Shown here piece by piece: positions 6,914 through 14,008 of a stretch of DNA of 23,079 nucleotides. The notes beneath the pieces are model-generated. The model saw only the letters and a list, made by a program, of their open reading frames with translations, made no database searches and was not told the DNA's origin. The position numbers were made by a program, and so were the translations under genes. Every line of letters begins with the position of its first letter. Within the stretch, counting starts at the first letter, position 1. The stretch comes from Clostridia bacterium (GTDB lineage: Bacteria > Bacillota > Clostridia > Oscillospirales > Acutalibacteraceae), in the NCBI GenBank assembly GCA_024689165.1, contig JAILDS010000190.1, positions 1 through 23,079 of the forward strand. The letters run 5' to 3'.

Positions 6914-9538
6914 ATGAAAAAGGATCTGGCAAAGCAATACGATCCTTCACTTGTGGAGGACAGGATATATCAGTCATGGCTTGACGGGAATTATTTCCAC
7001 GCTAAGCGCGAGGCCGGCAAAAAGACGTTCACCATCGTCATACCGCCCCCGAACATCACCGGCAAGCTCCACATGGGCCATGCCATAGACAACACCCTGC
7101 AGGACATCCTTATCCGTTACAAGAGGATGCAGGGCTTCGATACGCTGTGGCTGCCCGGCACCGACCACGCCTCCATCGCTACGGAGGCGAAGATCGTCGA
7201 ACAGCTCAAATCCGACGGTCTTACCAAAGAGGACGTCGGGCGCGACGGTTTTCTTGAACGCGCGTGGAAGTGGCGCGAGGAATACGGCGGAACGATAATC
7301 AGACAGCTCAAAAAGCTCGGCGCTTCCTGCGACTGGGAGCGCGAGCGCTTTACCCTCGACGAGGGCTGCTCAAAGGCGGTCCGCGAGGTGTTCGTCCGCC
7401 TGTACGAGCAGGGGCTTATCTACCGCGGCGAAAGGATGATACACTGGTGCCCCAACTGCCACACCTCGCTTTCGGACGTCGAGGTCGAGTACGAGGAGCA
7501 GCAGGGTTCGTTCTGGCACCTGAGATACCCGCTTGAGGACGGCTCCGGATGTCTGGAGCTCGCGACGACGCGCCCCGAGACACTTCTCGGCGACACCGCA
7601 GTCGCGGTCAACCCCGAGGACGAGCGGTATAAGCATCTTATCGGCAAAAACGTCGTCCTGCCGATCGTCCACAGGCTGATACCCATCGTCGGCGACGAGC
7701 ACGCGGACCCGGAATTCGGTACGGGCGTCGTCAAGATCACCCCGGCGCACGACCCCAATGACTATGAAGTGGGGCTGAGGCACGGGCTTGACGTCGTCGT
7801 CTGCATCGACGAGGACGCGAAGATCACGGCGGACTACCCGAAGTACGCCGGTATGGACAGATACGACGCGAGAAAAGCCATCGTCGCAGACCTTGAGGCC
7901 GAGGGCGCGCTCGTTCGTATCGAGCCGATGACCCACAACGTCGGCACCTGCCAGCGCTGCCACACGACCATCGAACCCTACGTTTCAAAGCAGTGGTTCG
8001 TGTCGATGAAGCCGCTCGCGGGCCCCGCCATCGACGCGGTGAAGAACGGCGAGACGAGGTTTGTCCCGCAGCGCTTCGAGAAAATATACTTCAACTGGCT
8101 CGAAAACATCAAGGACTGGTGCATCTCGCGCCAGCTCTGGTGGGGCCACCGCATCCCTGCGTGGTACTGCGCGGACTGCGGCCATATCACCGTTTCAAAG
8201 ACCGACCCGTGCAAATGCGAAAAATGCGGCGGCGCGAATATCGAGCAGGACCCCGACACGCTCGACACCTGGTTCTCCTCGGCGCTGTGGCCCTTCTCGA
8301 CCCTCGGCTGGCCGGATGAAACGGAGGATTACAAGCATTACTACCCCACGAGCACGCTCGTCACGGGCTATGATATCATCCCCTTCTGGGTAATGAGGAT
8401 GATGTTCTCCGGCCTTGCGTACACCGGCGAGGTCCCGTTTGACACCGTGCTCATCCACGGCCTCGTGCGCGACAGCCTCGGGCGCAAAATGTCCAAGTCC
8501 CTCGGCAACGGCGTCGACCCGCTCGACGAGATCCGCCGCTACGGCGCCGACGCGCTGCGTTTCTATCTCGCGCAGGGCAACAGCCCGGGCAACGACATGA
8601 GATACATCGAGCAGAAGGTCGAATCCTCCCGCAACTTTGCCAACAAGCTGTGGAACGCCGCGAGGTTCGTGCTGATGAACCTTGATGAGGACGAGCCCGC
8701 TCCGTACATTCCCGAAAACCTCGCTCCCGAGGACAAGTGGCTGCTCAGCGTCTACAACGACGTCGTCGCCGGCGTTACCAAGCAGCTCGACGCGTATGAG
8801 ATCGGCATCGCCGTCGGCAAGCTCTACGACTTTATCTGGGATATCCTTTGCGACTGGTATATTGAGATCGCAAAGCTCAGACTGACGGGCAGCGACCCCG
8901 GGGCAAAGCGTACCGCCAAGGGCGTGCTTGTGTACGTCATGAGTAATACCCTGAAGCTCCTGCACCCCTTCATGCCGTTCATAACCGAGGAGATCTGGCA
9001 GACCCTGCCCCACGAGGGCGAGTCGGTCATGGTTTCCGACTGGCCGGTTTACGACCCGGCTCTGAGCTTCCCGAAGGAGACTGCCGAGCTTGAAAACGTC
9101 ATGGCGGCGGTCAGGGCGATAAGGAACCGCAGGGCCGAAATGAACGTTCCGCCGTCAAGGAAGGCGGAGCTGTTCATCGCCTCCGCCAACGCGGACGCTT
9201 ACACAAGGAACGCGGGCATTTTCGAGCGCCTCGCATCCGCCTCCGCTGTGACTGCCGGTGCGGGCTTCGACATCCCGGACGCCGTCAGCGTCGTGACTAC
9301 CGACGCGACGGTCTATATCCCCATGAACGAGCTCGTCGACCTTGACGCGGAGCGCGCGAGGCTCGGCAAGGAGCTTGAAAAGGCCAGAAAGAACCTCGCT
9401 GGCGTGGAGTCCAAGCTGAACAACGCCGGCTTCGTCGCCAAAGCCCCCAAAGCGGTCGTCGACAACCAGATAGAGCAGAAGGCGAAGCTCGAGGAGCAGA
9501 TCAAGATGCTGGAGGACAGCCTTTCGAAATTAGGTTGA
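6914..9538 (+). CDS. valS: Valyl-tRNA synthetase
   Basis: Class Ia synthetase that charges tRNA-Val and edits mischarged threonine. It has 874 residues, a normal length. The HIGH-type motif is HMGH at residues 53-56 inside PPPNITGKLHMGHA, and KMSKS is in GRKMSKSLGNG near residue 526. The editing domain has ATTRPETLLGDTAVAVNP and GTGVVKITPAHDPND. A zinc-like cysteine set is visible in WCPNCHT and in CADCGHI with CKCEKCGG. The C-terminal 65 residues form the charged coiled-coil arm typical of ValRS. GGGAGG precedes the ATG. The start lies 12 bases after proS, so the two synthetases form an operon. Confidence 0.98.
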   Translation: MKKDLAKQYDPSLVEDRIYQSWLDGNYFHAKREAGKKTFTIVIPPPNITGKLHMGHAIDNTLQDILIRYKRMQGFDTLWLPGTDHASIATEAKIVEQLKSDGLTKEDVGRDGFLERAWKWREEYGGTIIRQLKKLGASCDWERERFTLDEGCSKAVREVFVRLYEQGLIYRGERMIHWCPNCHTSLSDVEVEYEEQQGSFWHLRYPLEDGSGCLELATTRPETLLGDTAVAVNPEDERYKHLIGKNVVLPIVHRLIPIVGDEHADPEFGTGVVKITPAHDPNDYEVGLRHGLDVVVCIDEDAKITADYPKYAGMDRYDARKAIVADLEAEGALVRIEPMTHNVGTCQRCHTTIEPYVSKQWFVSMKPLAGPAIDAVKNGETRFVPQRFEKIYFNWLENIKDWCISRQLWWGHRIPAWYCADCGHITVSKTDPCKCEKCGGANIEQDPDTLDTWFSSALWPFSTLGWPDETEDYKHYYPTSTLVTGYDIIPFWVMRMMFSGLAYTGEVPFDTVLIHGLVRDSLGRKMSKSLGNGVDPLDEIRRYGADALRFYLAQGNSPGNDMRYIEQKVESSRNFANKLWNAARFVLMNLDEDEPAPYIPENLAPEDKWLLSVYNDVVAGVTKQLDAYEIGIAVGKLYDFIWDILCDWYIEIAKLRLTGSDPGAKRTAKGVLVYVMSNTLKLLHPFMPFITEEIWQTLPHEGESVMVSDWPVYDPALSFPKETAELENVMAAVRAIRNRRAEMNVPPSRKAELFIASANADAYTRNAGIFERLASASAVTAGAGFDIPDAVSVVTTDATVYIPMNELVDLDAERARLGKELEKARKNLAGVESKLNNAGFVAKAPKAVVDNQIEQKAKLEEQIKMLEDSLSKLG

Positions 9539-9602
9539 TATCCAAAACGCCTATTCGCGCCGCATCCGTTTCGGACGGAGCGACAGCAAGGAGGTATATA
9601 TC

Positions 9603-10298
9603 ATGGAAGCAAACAGACCCGAAGAAGCCCTGAACGGGCAGACTTCAGTCGAAGTACCCGCGGGCGGTCCCGCCCGCTCCCGAAGTAACCGCGACCGCCT
9701 GATAAAACTGACAGTGACCGCGATGCTCACGGCTCTGATCGTTTTAATGGCGTTCACTCCCATCGGCTACCTGCGCCTCGGCGCGCTCTCTATCACGTTT
9801 ATCATGGTCCCCGTCGTCGTCGGCGCGATCACCGTCGGACCCGCCGCCGGAGCCTTCCTCGGAGGCGTTTTCGGGGTCACGAGCTTTATCCAGTGCTTCA
9901 CCGGCGACCTGCTCGGAAGCATCCTCGCCGCTGAAAGCATCCCGAAGACGGTCGTTTTGTGCATAGGCTCGAGGATACTCGCAGGCTGGCTCGCGGGACT
10001 CATATTCAAAGCGTTGGCTCCGCGTGACAAAAAAAGCATCTGGTCCTCGCTCGTCGCCGCTCTTTCGGGGAGCCTGTTCAACACCCTGTTTTTCCTCGGG
10101 CTTCTCGCCTTGCTGTTCATGCGTACGGAATTCACTGCGGAACAGGCGGAAGCACTCGGCGGTCTGACTAACGTGCTCAATACCGTTATCGCCATCGCCG
10201 CGAGCGTGAACGCACCCATAGAGGCGGCGGTCTGCGCCGTGCTCGGCGCCGCCGTTTCTAAGGCGGTCTTCGCAGCGAGAAAGCAGTTTTCCAGATAA
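9603..10298 (+). CDS. ECF-transporter substrate-binding (S) component
   Basis: Integral membrane protein (231 residues) of the energy-coupling-factor S-component family, which captures a vitamin or other micronutrient and hands it to a shared EcfA/A'/T module. A polar N-terminus of about 35 residues precedes about six hydrophobic segments, the first being LTVTAMLTALIVLMAF. The region GYLRLGALSITFIMVPVVVG followed by GPAAGAFLGGVFGVTSF is typical of pantothenate/riboflavin-like S components. No EcfA or EcfT gene is in the window, so it probably uses a module encoded elsewhere. The 64-base gap after valS holds a small five-pair hairpin around 9568-9582 but no T run and no riboswitch that I can recognise. 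AAGGAGG precedes the ATG. The ligand is unknown. Confidence 0.82.
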   Translation: MEANRPEEALNGQTSVEVPAGGPARSRSNRDRLIKLTVTAMLTALIVLMAFTPIGYLRLGALSITFIMVPVVVGAITVGPAAGAFLGGVFGVTSFIQCFTGDLLGSILAAESIPKTVVLCIGSRILAGWLAGLIFKALAPRDKKSIWSSLVAALSGSLFNTLFFLGLLALLFMRTEFTAEQAEALGGLTNVLNTVIAIAASVNAPIEAAVCAVLGAAVSKAVFAARKQFSR

Positions 10299-10300
10299 AA

Positions 10301-10348
10301 AAAACTAAATGCAAAAAACACGGCGCGGCGCTTTTCAGCGCCGCGCCG
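10301..10348 (-). terminator. Rho-independent terminator of the metallophosphoesterase gene
   Basis: A perfect 11-pair GC stem (arms 10321-10331 and 10338-10348, six-base loop) is followed on the minus strand by two T-rich runs (the A runs at 10297-10319). On the plus strand no T run follows, so it serves the minus-strand gene and not the convergent ECF gene. Confidence 0.85.
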
Positions 10349-10368
10349 AAGTATATGCAGTTGAGCGA

Positions 10369-11514
10369 TCAGGCGCCGAACACGCCCTTGATCTTGTCCC
10401 AGAGATCCTCGAAGAACGCGCCGATCTTCCTGAAGAATACGGCAAGGTTGTAGACGGCGGCGGAATCCGCGGACTGAGGCATGAGGTCCGCGCAGCGGAC
10501 GACGTAGGTCTCGTACTTCGAGGTGTCGTTCTCGTCTATGACGAACACTCTCGCGCCTCTGGTCTCCTCATTGCCGTAGGAGGAGAAGCCGCAGGTCGGA
10601 GTGTTGATGATGTCGACGCCCTCGTAGGGGATGATGAAGTCGTTGACGTGGTCGTGGCCGCTGACGGTTGCGAGCACGTCGCCCTGCTCGACGAAAGCGG
10701 CGAACTGGCCCTCGTTCCTGCCTCCGGGGCAGGGGGTCTCGCCGAGAGAGCCTTCGTTGCCGTCGGGCAGTACGTAGTACTTGCCGCCGTGTTCGATCGC
10801 ACCCTCTGTGCCGGGCTCGACCTCCTTAAGAGCGTCGAAGATCTCGCCGACGATGATGTGCTGGAAGGCGATGGAATACACGGGCTCGCCGCCGTTGGCC
10901 TCCTTAAGGGCGTTCGACGTGTTTTTGTACCACTCGATCTGGTTGGCGTGTACGTGGTCGTAGCCGTAGCCTTCCTCATAAGTGCCGGAATCGAACATCC
11001 AGACGTTGAAGGCGACCTTCGAGCCGTCGGAGGACAGGATCGGGACGTTGTAGGTGCCGCAGCCGTCGATGTCCGGCCCCTCGTCATAGGAAATGTCGAC
11101 AGAGTAGCTGTTGTAGACCTCCATCTGCCATTCCTTGGTGGTGCCGTTGTCCTGATCGTCATGGTTGCCGAAGACGATGGCGACGGGCACGCCGAGAGAC
11201 TCGAAGATCTTCATGTAAGAGTTGATGGCGGTCTTCGTGAGAGTTTTGTTCTGTGTGGAATAGCCGCCGATGTTGTCGCCGGACAGCACTATGAGGTCGG
11301 GCGACTCGGACTTGACGGTTTTTTTGATGAAGCTCGCGCTGGCGGCGGACAGGACGACGTCGTCCTGGATATCGGCAAACTGCATGATCTTGAACTTGCC
11401 GTCGGAATTAAAATGCAGCTTGGCCTCCTCGGCGGGTGTAGCGGCGATCGCAGCGGGAAGGAGTACGCACAGCAGCATTGCCGCGCAAAGTATAACGGAT
11501 ATTGTTTTTTTCAT
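10369..11514 (-). CDS. Secreted calcineurin-like metallophosphoesterase
   Basis: Predicted exported phosphoesterase, 381 residues from ATG 11514. An upstream in-frame ATG (11568) lies at the promoter and is rejected. A signal peptide covers about residues 1-25: basic MKK, hydrophobic VILCAAMLLCVLLPAAIA, then a cleavage-like AIAATPAEE. Metal-site motifs follow in order: FADIQD (residues 47-51, with Gln where many relatives have His), LSGDN (78-81), FGNHDD (115-120), FQH (218-220) and SGHDHVND (285-292). The last 28 residues form an amphipathic, aromatic-rich tail with FFRKIGAFFEDLW, separate from the catalytic domain and perhaps a membrane or surface anchor. It is monocistronic, with its own promoter and terminator. 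The substrate (phosphomonoester or diester) is unknown. Confidence 0.88.
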   Translation of the reverse strand: MKKTISVILCAAMLLCVLLPAAIAATPAEEAKLHFNSDGKFKIMQFADIQDDVVLSAASASFIKKTVKSESPDLIVLSGDNIGGYSTQNKTLTKTAINSYMKIFESLGVPVAIVFGNHDDQDNGTTKEWQMEVYNSYSVDISYDEGPDIDGCGTYNVPILSSDGSKVAFNVWMFDSGTYEEGYGYDHVHANQIEWYKNTSNALKEANGGEPVYSIAFQHIIVGEIFDALKEVEPGTEGAIEHGGKYYVLPDGNEGSLGETPCPGGRNEGQFAAFVEQGDVLATVSGHDHVNDFIIPYEGVDIINTPTCGFSSYGNEETRGARVFVIDENDTSKYETYVVRCADLMPQSADSAAVYNLAVFFRKIGAFFEDLWDKIKGVFGA

Positions 11515-11539
11515 TCGGAACACCGTCCTTTCTGACGGT

Positions 11540-11568
11540 ATTCTACTACCGCCGCCCAGCTTTGTCAA
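11540..11568 (-). promoter_or_regulatory. Sigma-A promoter of the metallophosphoesterase gene
   Basis: Read on the minus strand, TTGACA (11568-11563) and TAGAAT (11545-11540) are separated by exactly 17 bases. An AAAGGA ribosome site follows, about 11 bases before ATG 11514, and supports that start. Confidence 0.8.
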
Positions 11569-11571
11569 CAG

Positions 11572-11605
11572 AAAACGCGCGGAGGGCTTTTATGCGCGGT
11601 TTTTT
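11572..11605. terminator. Hairpin with flanking A and T runs in the divergent intergenic region
   Basis: AAAA-CGCGC at 11572-11580 pairs with GCGCG at 11594-11598 plus a T run at 11600-11605. It is terminator-like in either direction and may insulate the divergent phosphoesterase and toxin-antitoxin units. The loop is 13 bases, so the stability is modest. Confidence 0.35.
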
Positions 11606-11613
11606 CTGCGGAA

Positions 11614-11645
11614 TGCGTCAACGATCCCGGGTGGCTGCGTCAACG
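11614..11645. repeat. Ten-base direct repeat spaced by two helical turns
   Basis: TGCGTCAACG occurs at 11614-11623 and again at 11636-11645, a 22-base period. It lies between two divergently transcribed units. The remainder of this roughly 310-base gene-free stretch (11515-11824) contains the two promoters, the hairpin, and nothing else I can name. Confidence 0.45.
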
Positions 11646-11763
11646 TCGGTTGCGCGTCTGCATCGTATGAAGATCAACCGATGACAGGGGTTCTTTATTG
11701 ATACAAAAGAGCTTCCTGCGGAGACAGGCTGAGAAAGAAGGAAGAAGGATGAAGAAAATAATA

Positions 11764-11792
11764 TTGACAACGGCTGAAAGAACGTATATACT
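11764..11792 (+). promoter_or_regulatory. Consensus promoter of the toxin-antitoxin operon
   Basis: TTGACA at 11764-11769 and TATACT at 11787-11792 have a 17-base spacer. The -35 box is a perfect match. An AAGGAG ribosome site follows at 11812-11817. Confidence 0.88.
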
Positions 11793-11800
11793 GTATATAC
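11784..11800. promoter_or_regulatory. Palindromic operator overlapping the -10 box
   Basis: GTATATAC occurs twice (11784-11791 and 11793-11800) around a central T. Each copy is itself palindromic and the pair forms a 17-base inverted repeat. It covers the -10 hexamer, the expected place for autorepression by the ribbon-helix-helix antitoxin encoded next. Confidence 0.65.
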
Positions 11801-11824
11801 AGCATTTACGGAAGGAGTTTATAT

Positions 11825-12094
11825 ATGGCGACAAGGGCGATGAATCTGCGTGTTGAAGAGAACGAGCTTGCTGAGATGAGGGCTGCTGCCTCCGCGCTGC
11901 ACATGACGGTGACAGATGTTGTGCGTGCGGCTGTGCGGGAATATCTTGAGGAGGTGCGGAAGGATCCGTATTATATCCTGACCTCTAACGTCAAAGAGGC
12001 GGACGCAGAGGAGAGCGCGGAGATACTTGAAGCGGTAGGGGAACTGAGCGCGGATGATCTGGAGATCGCGTCCTCGCGGAGGCTTGAAGTATGA
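11825..12094 (+). CDS. Ribbon-helix-helix antitoxin (RelB/DUF6290-like)
   Basis: 89-residue predicted antitoxin. The N-terminal 50 residues match a ribbon-helix-helix DNA-binding fold: a short strand MNLRVEENEL, then a helix with EMRAAASALHM, a turn, and the helix TVTDVVRAAVREYLEEV. The acidic C-terminal part (EADAEESAEILEAVGEL and beyond) would wrap and neutralise the toxin. It is read from a consensus promoter with a palindromic operator. Its stop overlaps the toxin start (ATGA), so the two are coupled. The fold is inferred from sequence pattern; the exact antitoxin subfamily is uncertain. Confidence 0.82.
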   Translation: MATRAMNLRVEENELAEMRAAASALHMTVTDVVRAAVREYLEEVRKDPYYILTSNVKEADAEESAEILEAVGELSADDLEIASSRRLEV

Positions 12095-12369
12095 TGAAGC
12101 CCGTCGAGATACTGTACACTAAGGCGGCGGAAAAGTTTTTCAGGACTCACGAGGACGTGAGGGACAGATATGAAGACGCCTTGCGGGAGATGATCGCGGG
12201 AGAACACCCCGAGAAAGTCGACGTGAAGCGAATCAAGGGACGGCAGGGGGACTATTATCGCATAAGGCTCGGACAATGGCGCGTGATATATACGGTCGTT
12301 AACGGAAAGGTCGTCGTTGTGGAGACGATACTCGCGGGAGCTCGCGGAGACGTATATAAGAAATTATAA
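12091..12369 (+). CDS. RelE/ParE-superfamily toxin
   Basis: 92-residue basic protein of the RelE/ParE fold. Many family members cut mRNA on the ribosome, while ParE members poison gyrase. The N-terminus MMKPVEILYTKAAEKFF and the core DYYRIRLGQWRVIYTVVNGKVVVVETI match the family, with the conserved YRIRxGxxRVIY strand pair. The C-terminus ends GDVYKKL, in the region that holds catalytic residues in RelE enzymes. A second in-frame ATG (12094) directly follows the first. Conserved catalytic residues cannot be settled by eye, so RNase activity is an inference. Confidence 0.85.
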   Translation: MMKPVEILYTKAAEKFFRTHEDVRDRYEDALREMIAGEHPEKVDVKRIKGRQGDYYRIRLGQWRVIYTVVNGKVVVVETILAGARGDVYKKL

Positions 12370-12427
12370 AGATGAAGTGGCGCGTTCCGCGAGAGCTGGG
12401 CGCGTATTTTTATACGAAACAGGAAAG

Positions 12428-12450
12428 CGCCTGTTGGCACAGGCGATTTT
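12428..12450 (+). terminator. Terminator downstream of the toxin-antitoxin operon
   Basis: A seven-pair stem (CGCCTGT 12428-12434 with ACAGGCG 12439-12445) and a four-base loop is followed by ATTTT. It lies about 60 bases after the toxin stop. Confidence 0.6.
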
Positions 12451-12506
12451 ACATGGCGCTGAACCTGTTTATGAGGCAAAAGTGCGATAAGCCCGTAAAT
12501 AAAAGG

Positions 12507-12527
12507 AAAAACCCGCATTCCTGCGGG
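12507..12527 (-). terminator. Terminator of the tRNA operon
   Basis: On the minus strand CCCGCA-GGAA-TGCGGG (12527-12512) is followed directly by five Ts (12511-12507). It begins about ten bases after the CCA end of the last tRNA. Confidence 0.85.
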
Positions 12528-12537
12528 CTGAAATATA

Positions 12538-12614
<77 letters not shown>

Positions 12615-12617
12615 ATT

Positions 12618-12691
12618 TGGAGCGGGTGATGGGAATCGAACCCACGCAATCAGCTTGGAAGGCTGAGATTCTGCCATTGAACTACACCCGC
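12618..12691 (-). tRNA. tRNA-Gly (anticodon TCC)
   Basis: The acceptor GCGGGTG pairs with CACCCGC, the anticodon stem is TCAGC/GCTGA with loop CTTCCAA (anticodon at 12657-12659), and the T-arm has GGTTCGATTCC. It ends in an encoded CCA. It lies three bases upstream of the Arg gene and reads in the same direction. Confidence 0.97.
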
Positions 12692-12702
12692 GCAGTTGAA
12701 AA

Positions 12703-12777
12703 TGGAGCTGGTGGTCAGAATCGAACTGACAACCTGCTCATTACGAATGAGCTGCTCTGCCATTGAGCCACACCAGC
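12703..12777 (-). tRNA. tRNA-Thr (anticodon CGT)
   Basis: The acceptor GCTGGTG pairs with CACCAGC, the anticodon stem is GCTCA/TGAGC with loop TTCGTAA (anticodon at 12743-12745), and CCA is encoded. It is the first gene of the three-tRNA transcript. The CGT anticodon reads only ACG, which fits the high GC content. Confidence 0.97.
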
Positions 12778-12819
12778 ATCCTGCCGCGAAAAACGAGCTT
12801 CTGCCCGTTTGACCTGCCT

Positions 12820-12848
12820 ATTATAGCCGCGCGGAATGAGGTTGTCAA
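12820..12848 (-). promoter_or_regulatory. Perfect consensus promoter of the tRNA operon
   Basis: On the minus strand TTGACA (12848-12843), 17 bases and TATAAT (12825-12820) match the housekeeping consensus at all twelve positions. Transcription would begin about 35 bases before tRNA-Thr. Confidence 0.93.
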
Positions 12849-12946
12849 GCGGAAAAAACAAAAAAATCAGACGGCATCGGAACGGCCGCGGCGGGAGCTT
12901 GTCCGCGCTGTTTTCCCCCTTTTTTTCGGCCCGGTCAAAAAAAATG

Positions 12947-12975
12947 TTGTGTTTTGCGGCGAAAAATGCGATAAT
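12947..12975 (+). promoter_or_regulatory. Possible promoter of the TsaD-like/xse/ispA operon
   Basis: TTGTGT (12947-12952), 17 bases, GATAAT (12970-12975). The -35 box is weak and the -10 good. It would give a leader of about 40 bases before ATG 13022, which has no clear ribosome site. Confidence 0.45.
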
Positions 12976-13021
12976 ACGACTGTATGAATAATATCGACCG
13001 TTTTCGACCTGTTTTTGAATA

Positions 13022-13993
13022 ATGCCGAATCATTTTTTAGGTATAGACACGAGCAACTACACCACCTCAGCCGCGCTTGTCGCCTACGACGGCTCGGAGA
13101 TTCGCGTCCTTTCGGACGCGCGGAGGCTGCTGCCCGTTCGTCCCGGTGAAAGAGGGATAAGACAGAACGAAGCGGTTTTTCACCATACCGCCGCTATAGG
13201 CGCCGTCGTGCGGGAGGCCTGCGCCGGCGTCTCCGAAAAGAACGTCCGCCCGGAGGCTGTCGGTGTTTCGACCGCTCCCACCGGGCAGGAAGGGTCGTAT
13301 ATGCCCTGTTTTTCCGTCGGCAGGGCCGTCGCGGAAAGCCTCGGCGCGGTCACCGGCGCGGCTGTTGCCGACTTTTCCCACCAGCAGGGTCACGTTGCCG
13401 CTGTCGCCTTCGGCGCCGGGAGGCTCGATATCCTCAGGGATGAGTTCATCGCCTTCCACGTTTCCGGAGGGACGACCGAGGCGGTGCTCGTCCGTCCCGA
13501 CCGGGAGCGCGTCATCGCCTGCGAGAAGCTCTCCGGGTCACTCGACCTCAAGGCCGGGCAGCTCATAGACAGGGCGGGACTGATGCTTGGGCTTTCCTTC
13601 CCGGCCGGGAAGGAGCTCGACGCCCTCGCCCGGAGGGGCAGAAGTCCGGTCAGACCCCGCGTATTCATAAAAGACGGCTGGGTCAGCGTTTCCGGGGCGC
13701 AGAACGTGTTTGAAAAAATGCTTTCCGACGGTGAAAGCCGTGAGAACGCCGCTCGGTACTGCGTCGACTATATCTGTGAGGCGGTCCGTCTGATGACTAC
13801 CTGCGCGCTTGAAAAACACCCGGGGCTGCCGGTCCTCTATTCCGGCGGAGTGATGAGCAACTCGGTCATATCGGAAACCCTCGACGGCGTGTTCTGCCCT
13901 GCATACGCGACCGACAACGCCGTCGGGACCGCCGTCCTTGCGGCTCTGCTTGCCGCCGGGAACGATTCTCCCGGCACGGGCCCGACGCCCTGA
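13022..13993 (+). CDS. Kae1/TsaD-like protein (clostridial paralogue)
   Basis: 323-residue member of the ASKHA-fold Kae1/TsaD family. True TsaD, with TsaB and TsaE, makes the t6A modification on ANN-decoding tRNAs. Opening motif: LGIDTSNYTTSAALV (residues 6-20), the nucleotide-binding phosphate loop. The metal-binding pair is HQQGH (His120 and His124), where classical TsaD has HxEGH. The second phosphate motif is HVSGGTTEAVLV, followed by LKAGQLIDRAGLMLGLSFPAGKELD and near the end LYSGGVMSN. The insert that carries the NFSFSGLKT-like region in TsaD reads GWVSVSGAQNVFEKML and is diverged. It is therefore probably a paralogue rather than the essential TsaD, and its function is unknown to me. 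It lies 15 bases before xseA. Confidence 0.8.
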   Translation: MPNHFLGIDTSNYTTSAALVAYDGSEIRVLSDARRLLPVRPGERGIRQNEAVFHHTAAIGAVVREACAGVSEKNVRPEAVGVSTAPTGQEGSYMPCFSVGRAVAESLGAVTGAAVADFSHQQGHVAAVAFGAGRLDILRDEFIAFHVSGGTTEAVLVRPDRERVIACEKLSGSLDLKAGQLIDRAGLMLGLSFPAGKELDALARRGRSPVRPRVFIKDGWVSVSGAQNVFEKMLSDGESRENAARYCVDYICEAVRLMTTCALEKHPGLPVLYSGGVMSNSVISETLDGVFCPAYATDNAVGTAVLAALLAAGNDSPGTGPTP

Positions 13994-14008
13994 GACTCAA
14001 GACAGATT

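Noticed and set aside
9539..9602. Riboswitch before the ECF S component
   Set aside because: The gap is only 64 bases with one five-pair hairpin; too short for any vitamin riboswitch I know.
10309..11535. Plus-strand 408-codon frame
   Set aside because: It is antisense to the metallophosphoesterase, which has a signal peptide, metal motifs, promoter and terminator. The frame even runs through that terminator hairpin.
12849..13021. Possible riboswitch or small RNA between the tRNA operon and the TsaD-like gene
   Set aside because: There is a short CGCGG/CCGCG hairpin and two T runs (near 12910 and 12921), but no conserved aptamer pattern; only a weak promoter can be supported.
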